Assembly (NCBI GenBank): GCA_963558075.1
Contig: CAUWFN010000039.1
Span: 1 to 18,028, forward strand
Reading direction: 5' to 3'
From: CALHKP01 sp963558075
Lineage (GTDB): Bacteria; Bacillota; Clostridia; Peptostreptococcales; Anaerovoracaceae
Length of the DNA: 18,028 nucleotides
Under the pieces are notes generated by a model. It was not told the DNA's origin and did not search any database. It worked only from the letters and a program-made list of their open reading frames with translations. Both the position numbers and the translations under genes were made by a program. Each line of letters opens with the position of its first letter. Within the stretch, counting starts at the first letter, position 1. Shown here piece after piece: positions 1 to 7,616 of the stretch.

Positions 1-1523
1 TTGATAAAGCTGTCATCGTTATGGACAATCATCGCTGCATTGATGATTTTTTTATAATTTAGTTCTTTATATAAAAAATCAAATATACTATACAATTTAA
101 TCGATGAAGTCCTAAAAATCTTGTTCCCTATCATATAGTCAAGTCGATCCGCTTTTGTTCGTTTACGATTTACTTTTTTTAAGATTTGATACACAGTAAA
201 TGCAGTTTCCTGAATACTATAGATAAGCTCATTTTCTCTATAAACTTTGATAGGAGCTGTTACATAATCAAGCTCTTCATTTGCAAGGAGTGAATTAACC
301 ATCATCTTAAGAGAGTTCTTTGACTGCAAAATACGAAAATCAGCATACATAACAAATTCCGTACTTATATCTGTATTTCCAGCATCATCTACAAAAAAAA
401 GATTAGGCATGCTCAAATAAGTCTTTTCAATATATTTTTTTAGAGATTCATCAATAAAAATTATAAATGATGGCATGCATTGGTCATACAAGCTCTGAAG
501 AAGTTCATTTATATTGTCACAAGTGTCTCCTGCATAATTTTCTGTGATAATAACTGATAAAAGCGCATTCTCTATGACACCATCTCGTGTGAAAAGTGAT
601 TTTTCTAGCTGAAGGTCAGGATTACGTCTCTTAATAGCGCTCCATGACTCTTCTTTCATTCCCCTTCTCAACTCATTAATCTTGTTTTGCAGGATCTCAA
701 GTGCTTGATTATCCCCTACCCAAAGTTGCCTGTAATAGCCAGAAATAAGACTTACTTCGCAATACCTTACATAAAAAGCTTGCAGAAATTCTTCTGAGCC
801 CAATTTAGATATTATCAACTCTATTGAATCAAGAGCCTTAATCACATCTAAAAGATAAGATGTATTTATCATCTGGGTTGCAGATTTTTCTTCCCAGAAA
901 GGTCTTATCATATACTGATATACGACAGATGGGCATCCCACAATTTTTTTTGATTTGAAAACGCATTCAAACAAAAATAGGGCATCTTCTGCATGTTTAA
1001 ACTTTCCAAACTTTATATTATATCTTTCCAACATGCTTCGTCTAAAAATCTTATTGCAGACACTGAATGACCATAGCATATCGGGATCTGTTTTACTTAT
1101 GATTCTTTTCTTCGAAAGCTTAAGCGTATTACCATTTACTCTATATTCGCCAGCTCGCGCCATACTCATGACACCTATAACTATATCTGCATCATTTGAA
1201 GAAGCTGTTTTATACATTTTTTCCAGTGCATCTGAAGGAATATAATCATCAGGATCATAAAACACCACAAAACGGCCTCTCGCCTTCGACAGACCAAAAT
1301 TTCTTGCAGATGCAACACCGCCATTTTCTTTGATAAACGATATGAACCTTTCATCTTCTTCGCAAAATCTATCTATAATTTTCTGCGAATCATCTGGACT
1401 TCCGTCATTTACTACTAGGACCTCAAAATTTCTGAAGGTCTGACGCTTTACAGAATCCAGCATCTGTGCTATGTATTTTTCCACGTTATATACAGGTATT
1501 ATAATCGAAATATCCGGACTCAA
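1..1523 (-). CDS. Family 2 glycosyltransferase, TTG start, C-terminus outside window
   Basis: The frame is open from a TTG at 1523 to the window edge (507 codons, no stop), so the C-terminus is missing. Residues 1-230 form a complete GT-A family 2 glycosyltransferase: SIIIPVYNVEKYI near residue 6, VVNDGSPDDS at 38-46, the metal-binding YDPDDY at 89-94, CNKIFRR at 156-162 and the AEDALF acid motif at 178-183. It should transfer a sugar from a nucleotide-sugar on the cytoplasmic face of the membrane. Residues about 321-490 look like a second, degenerate copy of the same fold (see findings). The start is chosen because GGAGG lies 7 bases upstream and no other start codon precedes it in frame. 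It is the last visible gene of the tagF-like/wzy/tarI/tarJ operon, so it probably adds a sugar to the same polymer. Long proteins of this kind can carry a CDP-glycerol phosphotransferase domain further on; that part cannot be seen here. Confidence 0.85.
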   Translation of the reverse strand, partial: MSPDISIIIPVYNVEKYIAQMLDSVKRQTFRNFEVLVVNDGSPDDSQKIIDRFCEEDERFISFIKENGGVASARNFGLSKARGRFVVFYDPDDYIPSDALEKMYKTASSNDADIVIGVMSMARAGEYRVNGNTLKLSKKRIISKTDPDMLWSFSVCNKIFRRSMLERYNIKFGKFKHAEDALFLFECVFKSKKIVGCPSVVYQYMIRPFWEEKSATQMINTSYLLDVIKALDSIELIISKLGSEEFLQAFYVRYCEVSLISGYYRQLWVGDNQALEILQNKINELRRGMKEESWSAIKRRNPDLQLEKSLFTRDGVIENALLSVIITENYAGDTCDNINELLQSLYDQCMPSFIIFIDESLKKYIEKTYLSMPNLFFVDDAGNTDISTEFVMYADFRILQSKNSLKMMVNSLLANEELDYVTAPIKVYRENELIYSIQETAFTVYQILKKVNRKRTKADRLDYMIGNKIFRTSSIKLYSIFDFLYKELNYKKIINAAMIVHNDDSFI

Positions 1524-1527
1524 CGCC

Positions 1528-1535
1528 CCACCTCC
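1528..1535 (-). promoter_or_regulatory. Ribosome binding site fixing the TTG start
   Basis: On the minus strand GGAGGTGG precedes the TTG at 1523, with 7 bases between GGAGG and the start codon. This strong site is why a non-ATG start is preferred; the first in-frame ATG comes only at codon 21, inside the GT2 fold. Confidence 0.75.
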
Positions 1536-1596
1536 GCTCTATAAATTCAACTCTTAATCTTTAATTTTCGAAGCTTTTATTTTGATTTATCTAAAA

Positions 1597-2622
1597 CTAT
1601 GCTTTCCAGACCATTACAGTTTTTCCATAAGATTTCTGAATATCCATCTCGAAAGCCTGATTCATATCAGAAATATTTTCCACCTCTATACTCTGGCCTA
1701 CAAGATATGACAGAAAATCTACGGATTCCGGATGTTCTTTCATAAACTCTACAGTAGCAACGAAATCTTTTCTTCCACTTCTGCTGCTTCCAAAGAATAC
1801 AAGTCCTTTTTCGAGAATCATTCTTGTATTTACTGGAACAGGGTTCTCACTAACGCCAAGTATGGACACTGTAGCCTCAGGTCTTACTGTGTCTATAATC
1901 TGATCTATCGCACGCTGTGAACCTTCACCTCCCACACATTCAAATGCATGGTCAAGCTCAAGCCCTTGCGGTATATCTGCTATGTTATAAGCCTCCTGAA
2001 CAAATGAGAAATTTTCTAGCTTGTCTTCGTTTTTTCCGAAAACTACAAGCCTTGTATTAGGCAGTCTGTAATGAAGTATCAATGAAACGATAAAAGCAAG
2101 GTTACCATCTCCCCATATTCCGATAGCAGCTTTTCTTCCGTGAGCATGCTTCATGAATCTATCTACAGCATGGTATGCAACAGAAATAATCTCTGTAAAC
2201 GCCATAACCATAGGGTCAAGATTTTCAGGAATATGAACAAGTCTATCAGATGACATATCGACACACTCCTGCATAAATCCGTCAAATCCGCTCGCTCTGA
2301 ATCGGCTACTTCTAAGGTAGTTTTCTGCAATAAATTCATCAGACTCAACTGGTGTATTTGGAATCATTACAACACAATCACCAGCCTTAAAATCAGGTGA
2401 ATTACTGTGAACAACAGTACCTATGCCTTCATGAATCAAAGCCATAGGTAACTTCTTTGCAAGAACCTCTGCAGAACGCTTTCCCTGGTAATATCTTTGG
2501 TCAGCATTGCATATGCTCAAATGCGTAGGTCTTACAATAACATCTGACTCACTTATATCGATATCAGAAAACTCTATTTCAAATCTTCTTGGTGCCGTGA
2601 GTCTATATATGGTGTTTAGCAT
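1597..2622 (-). CDS. tarJ: Ribulose-5-phosphate reductase (TarJ-like)
   Basis: Medium-chain zinc alcohol dehydrogenase family protein of 341 residues, the usual length for TarJ. It should reduce D-ribulose 5-phosphate to D-ribitol 5-phosphate with NADPH, supplying TarI. The catalytic zinc ligands are visible: Cys38 in LSICNAD, His64-Glu65 in LIHEG, and probably Glu144. The cluster of four cysteines that binds a structural zinc in other alcohol dehydrogenases is absent, as in TarJ proteins. The nucleotide-binding turn is GIWGDGNLAF near residue 168, and ECVGGEGS follows later. Its ATG overlaps the end of tarI by 7 bases (ATGCTAA), which indicates translational coupling. The tarI-tarJ order and overlap support the specific call over a general sugar-alcohol dehydrogenase. 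Confidence 0.87.
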   Translation of the reverse strand: MLNTIYRLTAPRRFEIEFSDIDISESDVIVRPTHLSICNADQRYYQGKRSAEVLAKKLPMALIHEGIGTVVHSNSPDFKAGDCVVMIPNTPVESDEFIAENYLRSSRFRASGFDGFMQECVDMSSDRLVHIPENLDPMVMAFTEIISVAYHAVDRFMKHAHGRKAAIGIWGDGNLAFIVSLILHYRLPNTRLVVFGKNEDKLENFSFVQEAYNIADIPQGLELDHAFECVGGEGSQRAIDQIIDTVRPEATVSILGVSENPVPVNTRMILEKGLVFFGSSRSGRKDFVATVEFMKEHPESVDFLSYLVGQSIEVENISDMNQAFEMDIQKSYGKTVMVWKA

Positions 2623-3329
2623 TCTATATCACCTCTAAGTAGGGATTCTGCGACTGCTATATCATAAGGATACGTAATCTTAATATTATACGTCTCCCCT
2701 TTTACAAGATGAACATCTTCGCCTTTCAATACTAGAATCTTTGCCGCATCTGTGAGAATTGCCTTCTCTGAATCTGTCAGCGACTCGTATAAATTCTTAA
2801 GCTTTAATGCTTTGAAGCTCTGAGGGGTCTGACCTTGGTAAAGCTTTGATCTATCAGGAATTTCGGAAATTGTAATGCCATCTTCACTTGCAACAATCGT
2901 ATCTGTAGCAGGAATAACAGTATCGCATGCTCCATATTTTTCGCAGGCTAAAACATTTTCCTCAAGCATTCTGTATGTAACAAAAGGTCTAACAGCATCA
3001 TGAGTTACAATTATCGTATCCTCATTTAAGTTTCCTTCTGACTCTATATATCTAATAGAATTCATGATAGTCTCATTTCTAGTTTCTCCACCTTCTAGAA
3101 CTACGATAGAATCAGATTCTCCTGTATATTTCTGCAGGATGCTTTTTGTATATTCTACCCATTTCTTAGGACATAGAATAATAATCTTTTCAAATTCACT
3201 GTAAAGGCAGAATTTCTCTACTGTGTGAACAATAATTGGCTTTCCGCCTATATTTAAAAACTGCTTTGGTTTTTCAACATGGCCCATGCGGCTTCCTATG
3301 CCGCCTGCCAAAATAACTCCATAAACCAT
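2616..3329 (-). CDS. tarI: Ribitol-5-phosphate cytidylyltransferase (TarI-like)
   Basis: An IspD/TarI-family nucleotidyltransferase of 237 residues. It should join CTP and D-ribitol 5-phosphate into CDP-ribitol, the donor for ribitol-phosphate polymers. The N-terminal CTP-binding loop LAGGIGSRMG with downstream KPKQFL (residues 7-25) is intact, THDAVRPF near residue 110 supplies the metal and substrate contacts, and YQGQTPQSF near 164 is characteristic of TarI. IspD of isoprenoid synthesis is the main alternative, but the overlapping tarJ gene makes TarI much more likely. A GGGAGG ribosome binding site precedes the ATG, and only 15 bases separate it from the membrane protein gene upstream. 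Confidence 0.9.
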   Translation of the reverse strand: MVYGVILAGGIGSRMGHVEKPKQFLNIGGKPIIVHTVEKFCLYSEFEKIIILCPKKWVEYTKSILQKYTGESDSIVVLEGGETRNETIMNSIRYIESEGNLNEDTIIVTHDAVRPFVTYRMLEENVLACEKYGACDTVIPATDTIVASEDGITISEIPDRSKLYQGQTPQSFKALKLKNLYESLTDSEKAILTDAAKILVLKGEDVHLVKGETYNIKITYPYDIAVAESLLRGDIEC

Positions 3330-3344
3330 TACACATATACCTCC

Positions 3345-4691
3345 CTATAACAGCTTTGCCTCATTTGAAGAGCACATATCATATCCGTGTTCTTCATCGT
3401 TATTGTCCATAGCAAGAATTATAAATGTCATTAGGCAAACAAAAAATCTGCTGACAATAGTCATAGTCTCAAACATATTAACGGACATAAAGAATATCAC
3501 CGCAAGGTACCATCCTCCGCATTTCATACTCTTAGCCTCTAGAATTTTCTGAAGCAATGCAGCCATAAATAAAATGAATCCTAGCATACCAGTGCAGTAA
3601 ATCATAGCAAGGTATCCGTTATGCGTACCCAAATCCGTTTCCTTATATGAACTTACACCGTATTCAATGTCAATCAAATTCTGATATACAAACTCATTTC
3701 TGTCATCAATTTCATTTTTTGGACTTCCTACACCTAGTAGCTTATTATCCTGGTGTGCAAAATACCCAGATTTCCATATCCAGTATCTATTTGTACTTGC
3801 CTTTTCAAATGCAGTTTCACTTTCAGTAAACTTATACAATCCTGTATCTGCATTATTTGCCATAAATCCATATATGCCACCTGTAGCTAAAAGAGCAACT
3901 GCAAAAGCACAGATTACAAGCATTCTTCCCGTAATCTTCTTCTTTGAAATTACTACTATTGCCCAAGCAACAGCGCATGCAAACAGTGACAGCATAGCAC
4001 TTCTGCATTCAGATAGGTTTACGCAGTATAGTGAAAACAGCATATAAACTACAATAACTAACTTTCTCGCTTTTGTATCGTTTTTACTTATGAGGTTAAA
4101 TGCAATGATAATCGCAAGAGCTGTCATTATACCAAATGCATTTGGGTTATCATACATAGACGAATACATAACGCCGTTTCTTGATACGAATGTAATGTCT
4201 GCAAGAGTTTTTCCAAAACCTGATAAAGTTCCCATTTTCAGGAATATGAAATAAAAAGCTACATTAACAACATTCAAAGCAAAATTGACAACCACATAAA
4301 GCTTCATGATTTTTTCTTTACAAAATCTAGAATCAATTATCATTCCGCAGATTACAAACATATAGATACCTTCGAAAAATACTGTTCTTGCGACGCTGTA
4401 ATCGAAGCCAGAATCTATAAACGTAGCTGTACGAATCACAAAATAAATGATCACAAGAAAACTTGACTTAAACCACTTGATTCTCTCATCCTTTTCTATA
4501 ACAGCAAGCTTCATAAGCATAACTACTGCCATTACAGCTCCAGCAACACACTCTAATCTGTCAATCCATACCTGTACATATAACCCTGCGATTGAATGAT
4601 ACAGTATAAATAACATCGTATAAGTAAATAAAAGCACATTAAGACTTTTGTCTATAAGCTGCCTTCTCTTTTCTATTTTAGTTAATTCCAT
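3345..4691 (-). CDS. Wzy/WaaL-like polymerase or O-antigen ligase family membrane protein
   Basis: A polytopic membrane protein of 448 residues from the preferred start, with roughly ten to twelve hydrophobic segments. It has a long polar loop (about DTGLYKF to ETDLGTHNGYL) before the last membrane helices, the layout of O-antigen polymerases and ligases. THNGYL followed by a glycine-rich helix and an arginine in NLSECRSAM match positions conserved in this superfamily. The likely role is to polymerise or ligate lipid-linked repeat units on the outer face of the membrane. Sequence alone rarely separates Wzy from ligases, so no symbol is given. An ATG at 4733 would extend the protein by 14 residues, but 4691 is chosen because GGGGAGGG lies 8 bases before it. 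It overlaps the end of the upstream gene by 14 bases. Confidence 0.75.
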   Translation of the reverse strand: MELTKIEKRRQLIDKSLNVLLFTYTMLFILYHSIAGLYVQVWIDRLECVAGAVMAVVMLMKLAVIEKDERIKWFKSSFLVIIYFVIRTATFIDSGFDYSVARTVFFEGIYMFVICGMIIDSRFCKEKIMKLYVVVNFALNVVNVAFYFIFLKMGTLSGFGKTLADITFVSRNGVMYSSMYDNPNAFGIMTALAIIIAFNLISKNDTKARKLVIVVYMLFSLYCVNLSECRSAMLSLFACAVAWAIVVISKKKITGRMLVICAFAVALLATGGIYGFMANNADTGLYKFTESETAFEKASTNRYWIWKSGYFAHQDNKLLGVGSPKNEIDDRNEFVYQNLIDIEYGVSSYKETDLGTHNGYLAMIYCTGMLGFILFMAALLQKILEAKSMKCGGWYLAVIFFMSVNMFETMTIVSRFFVCLMTFIILAMDNNDEEHGYDMCSSNEAKLL

Positions 4692-5844
4692 CGACATTAC
4701 CCTCCCCAAATATACACTCTGCAACTTTTTCACATGATTTTCCGTCGCAGGCTTTCATGAATTTATCTCCAAATTTCTTTCTTCTTTCAATCATCATATC
4801 GCCTGATTTTATTGCTTTGATAAGATCATCGTAATTATCAGCTGTTTTTCCATATTGGTACTCGCTGAAATCAAAGTAAAAACCTCTTCCTCCATCGTAA
4901 TTACTAAGATCATATGTAAAGTAAACCACTGGTCTTTCTAAAAGATAATAGTCAAAAATAACCGATGAATAGTCAGTTACAAGAATATCTGTCACAACAA
5001 GAATGTCATTCATTTCATCATAATCTGTAAAATCAATAATTCTATCGTCAAGACTTAGGGAAATCTTTCCCAGCTTAATATTATTCTTAACTGCAGGATG
5101 CCACTTGACTGCAACTACATATTCATCGCCTAGGTCATCACAGATTTTATCAAGGTTAAGCCTATCAAAATCATAACCTGCGTCCTGCACTCTTGCTCCC
5201 CTGTATGTTGGCGCAATCAAAACCAGTTTCTTACCTGAAATCTGAGGATACATACTCTCTAGCCGTTTTCTAGTTTCTGCCTTTTTCGTGATATCAAAGA
5301 ACATATCCGTTCTAGGTGATCCGATAGCCCTTACCTTTGATAAGTCAATATCAAAGGCCTCTGCAAAACATGCTCTTACAGGCTCTGATGTGACAGATGC
5401 ATCAGTGTACTTACGATATCCTGTATGGACACCCTTTAGACTATCACCCTCTGATACTCTGCTGAAGCCGAATCTCTTGAAGGCACCAGATCCATGCCAA
5501 AGCTGAACAAGCTTCTGATTTTTTCTTACTTTCATCGAAGATGTAATTCCATAAAAATCATCGAGAAATACATACTTTGAAGTTGTAAGAGCTCTATATA
5601 TTCTGAGACGCTTACCAAAAGCTTCGCGTTTTCTCCTATCTGCCTTGGAAAACACTAAAAGCTCATAGTTCATGTTATTTTCTTTTATATAGTCGTACAT
5701 AGCCTTAAGATTACCATCTAAATTTTCTCGAGCTTCTGTAAGAAACAAAACGCTATTTTCTCGCAACGGCATAACAAGTCCACCAAGTCTGCTGTAAATA
5801 AAGAAAAAAAGTAAATCAAAGGCTTTGAGAATCTTTTGCTTCAT
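4678..5844 (-). CDS. CDP-glycerol/CDP-ribitol glycerophosphotransferase family protein (TagF/TarL-like)
   Basis: 388 residues of the CDP-glycerol:poly(glycerophosphate) transferase family (Glyphos_transf). Diagnostic motifs are QLWHGSGAFKRFG (His117), GSPRTDMFF near 175, KWHP (His249) and TDYSS near 290, followed by PVVYFTYD. His117 and His249 are the family's catalytic pair. A hydrophobic stretch at residues 8-25 suggests membrane association at the cytoplasmic face. The family transfers glycerol-phosphate or ribitol-phosphate from the CDP-activated form to a lipid-linked acceptor. As tarI and tarJ follow in the same operon, ribitol-phosphate is the more likely donor, but substrate cannot be read from the sequence. 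It is the first gene after the promoter at 5883-5911 and has an AAAGGA ribosome binding site before its ATG. Confidence 0.88.
   Translation of the reverse strand: MKQKILKAFDLLFFFIYSRLGGLVMPLRENSVLFLTEARENLDGNLKAMYDYIKENNMNYELLVFSKADRRKREAFGKRLRIYRALTTSKYVFLDDFYGITSSMKVRKNQKLVQLWHGSGAFKRFGFSRVSEGDSLKGVHTGYRKYTDASVTSEPVRACFAEAFDIDLSKVRAIGSPRTDMFFDITKKAETRKRLESMYPQISGKKLVLIAPTYRGARVQDAGYDFDRLNLDKICDDLGDEYVVAVKWHPAVKNNIKLGKISLSLDDRIIDFTDYDEMNDILVVTDILVTDYSSVIFDYYLLERPVVYFTYDLSNYDGGRGFYFDFSEYQYGKTADNYDDLIKAIKSGDMMIERRKKFGDKFMKACDGKSCEKVAECIFGEGNVDGIN
4700..4707 (-). promoter_or_regulatory. Ribosome binding site inside the upstream gene, deciding the wzy-like start
   Basis: GGGGAGGG on the minus strand lies 8 bases before the ATG at 4691 but only 2 bases before the in-frame ATG at 4697. 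This favours 4691 as the start and means the site lies within the last codons of the TagF-like gene. Confidence 0.6.
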
Positions 5845-5882
5845 AAAATTCCTTTCGTCATATGGTCAAACTTAATCACTTT

Positions 5883-5911
5883 ATTATATCAATTTTTTGT
5901 TTTCATTGCAA
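5883..5911 (-). promoter_or_regulatory. Promoter of the glycopolymer operon
   Basis: On the minus strand TTGCAA (5906-5911), a 17-base spacer and TATAAT (5883-5888), with TG one base before the -10 (an extended -10). It lies after the terminator of the preceding operon and about 40 bases before the TagF-like start codon. This suggests an independent vegetative sigma-factor promoter for the genes from 5844 down to the window edge. Confidence 0.75.
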
Positions 5912-5933
5912 ACCGCGATTTTTATCATGCTAA

Positions 5934-5964
5934 ATAAAAAAGGAAGCGCTTTTTAACGCTTCCT
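5934..5964 (-). terminator. Intrinsic terminator after the DUF1667 gene
   Basis: On the minus strand an 8-base-pair stem AGGAAGCG / CGCTTCCT (5941-5948 and 5957-5964) with an 8-base loop is followed by TTTTTATTT. It begins 6 bases after the stop codon at 5971 and separates the flavoprotein operon from the glycopolymer operon. Confidence 0.85.
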
Positions 5965-5970
5965 CATCTT

Positions 5971-6336
5971 TTACATAACGTCTATGTCTCTTACAGCTAC
6001 AACGTCAACTCCTGATCCAAGTACATCTGAGATAATTACATCCCCTGCTTTTACAGGTGCGTTGATATTCACTGCATTTATTTCTTTCATGCAGTCGAAA
6101 ATTCCCTTCTTTGGAATTGCTCCTGCTGTTTTTACAGGAACTACAGGAAGAACCCCACCGCTAACCTTAACGGTCGATGTAACAACACGTACAGGAGCTA
6201 CAGTCTCAGTTCTTGCATAAGCATCCCCTCTTTTGCATGTATTTCCCGTAACATCTGTTACATTTCCATTTTCTAGTGTAACTTCAATCTGACATCCTAT
6301 AGGACAGCAGATACATGTAAGATTTCTCTTTTCCAT
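5971..6336 (-). CDS. DUF1667 domain protein, small iron-sulfur-like partner
   Basis: A 121-residue soluble protein with the DUF1667 signature. Cysteines 8, 10, 11 and 15 form CICCPIGC, with Cys34 in GNTCKRGD. The pattern resembles the N-terminal [4Fe-4S] segment of molybdopterin oxidoreductases, and cluster binding is an inference from that likeness. The C-terminal half (PVRVVTSTVKV to the end) also has the molybdopterin-domain style of DUF1667. The family is usually found directly after GlpA- and GlpB-like flavoproteins, as here, and is thought to serve as their electron-transfer subunit. Its ATG follows the TAA of the preceding gene with no gap, and an AAAGGAGG site lies inside that gene. 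It is the last gene before a strong terminator. Confidence 0.85.
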   Translation of the reverse strand: MEKRNLTCICCPIGCQIEVTLENGNVTDVTGNTCKRGDAYARTETVAPVRVVTSTVKVSGGVLPVVPVKTAGAIPKKGIFDCMKEINAVNINAPVKAGDVIISDVLGSGVDVVAVRDIDVM

Positions 6337-7602
6337 TTATTCCGCCTCCTTTATAAATATAGTAACAGGTTTTCCGCCAGAAACCTCAAGTAGCTTTTCT
6401 GTGCTGATTTCTAGCTTTTCCATTTCTCCAGGAGCCGCAACAGGTCGTTTTTTCTCTGCGATAAGCTGACCGTTACATTCTGCGCATACTGAGCATTTTT
6501 TGTAGACACGTCCTGGTCTGAAGCTTACTGTGAATTTTCCATCTGTTCTTGCAGCCGAAACAGTTGAAGGAACAGTATATCTTACACCTTCTCCGCATTC
6601 AATATGAATCACGTTTTCAGGCTCTGCTAAAGTTTCCTTGATATATTTTGCACTGCTGATTCCTGCGTTTTCTCCCTCTTCAGAAACAAAGTCTACAAGG
6701 TCGTGAACGTGAAGAACGTTTCCGCATGCAAATATACCATCTATATCGGTCTCAAGACTTTCATCAACAAAAGGTCCATTCGTTACAGGATTAATAACAA
6801 CACCTGCTTCTCTAGAAAGCTCATTTTCTGGCAGAAGACCTACTGATAGAAGTAGGGTATCACATGAGTAATACTGTTCTGTACCCTTAATAGGTTTTCT
6901 ATTTTCATCAATTTCAGCGATTACAACACCTGTAACTCTGTCTTTACCCTGAATTTCAACAACAGTATGAGACAGAAGAAGTGGAATATCAAAATCATCA
7001 AGACACTGAACAATATTTCTCTTAAGTCCTCCAGAATAAGGCATAACCTCTGCAACGGCTTTGACCTTTGCGCCTTCTAAAGTCATTCTTCTTGCCATAA
7101 TCAGTCCTATGTCTCCAGAACCGATTATAACAATTTCTTTACCTGGCATTAGACCTTCTATGTTAACCATATGCTGAGCAGTACCTGCTGTATAAACACC
7201 TGCAGGTCTATATCCTGGAATGTTTATTGCACCGCGAGGTCTTTCTCTGCAGCCCATAGCAAGAACAATAGCCTTTGCTTTGATTACAGCTGCGCCATCT
7301 TCCCTATTGATATAAGTGATTTCTTTTTCTGGCATAACATCGATAACCATAGTCTCAAGCTTGTATTCAATACCTGCCTCATTTACTTTTTCTATATATC
7401 TTGCGGCATATTCTGGGCCTGTCAGTTCTTCCTTGAATCTGTGAAGACCGAATCCGTTGTGAATGCACTGGTTCAAAATACCGCCAAGTTTATTATCTCT
7501 TTCCAGTATTACCATACTGTCAATTCCATTTTCTTTTGCAGCAAGAGCAGCAGCAAGACCTGCAGGACCCCCACCGATAATTACTAAATCATAATTTTTC
7601 AT
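6337..7602 (-). CDS. FAD/NAD(P)-dependent oxidoreductase, GlpB-position subunit
   Basis: A 421-residue pyridine nucleotide-disulfide oxidoreductase fold. The FAD-binding GGGPAGLAAAL lies at 10-20, a second Rossmann motif IIGSGDIGLIMA at 159-170, and the FAD-closing segment DGIFACGNVLHVHD near 288-301. NQCIHNGFGLHRF near 44 is typical of the flavoprotein that partners GlpA-like dehydrogenases in clostridia. It probably passes electrons between the GlpA-like subunit, the DUF1667 protein and NAD(P) or another carrier. The C-terminal region contains CSVCAEC (Cys370, 373, 376), which could hold metal. The gene lies 14 bases after the GlpA-like gene with an AAAGGA site. Sequence likeness to E. coli GlpB itself is not claimed; the role is assigned by context. 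Confidence 0.8.
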   Translation of the reverse strand: MKNYDLVIIGGGPAGLAAALAAKENGIDSMVILERDNKLGGILNQCIHNGFGLHRFKEELTGPEYAARYIEKVNEAGIEYKLETMVIDVMPEKEITYINREDGAAVIKAKAIVLAMGCRERPRGAINIPGYRPAGVYTAGTAQHMVNIEGLMPGKEIVIIGSGDIGLIMARRMTLEGAKVKAVAEVMPYSGGLKRNIVQCLDDFDIPLLLSHTVVEIQGKDRVTGVVIAEIDENRKPIKGTEQYYSCDTLLLSVGLLPENELSREAGVVINPVTNGPFVDESLETDIDGIFACGNVLHVHDLVDFVSEEGENAGISSAKYIKETLAEPENVIHIECGEGVRYTVPSTVSAARTDGKFTVSFRPGRVYKKCSVCAECNGQLIAEKKRPVAAPGEMEKLEISTEKLLEVSGGKPVTIFIKEAE

Positions 7603-7616
7603 GCGAGAATTCCTTT

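Noticed and set aside
955..1245. Plus-strand frame of 96 codons
   Set aside because: It lies antisense to conserved GT2 motifs, has no ribosome binding site, and its peptide has no recognisable feature.
2616..3329. IspD (isoprenoid cytidylyltransferase) as the identity of this gene
   Set aside because: The family is shared, but the 7-base overlap with a TarJ-like gene and the TarI-style YQGQTPQ segment make TarI the better call.
7171..7587. Plus-strand frame of 138 codons
   Set aside because: It is the complement of the FAD-binding half of the GlpB-position flavoprotein, without a start signal.
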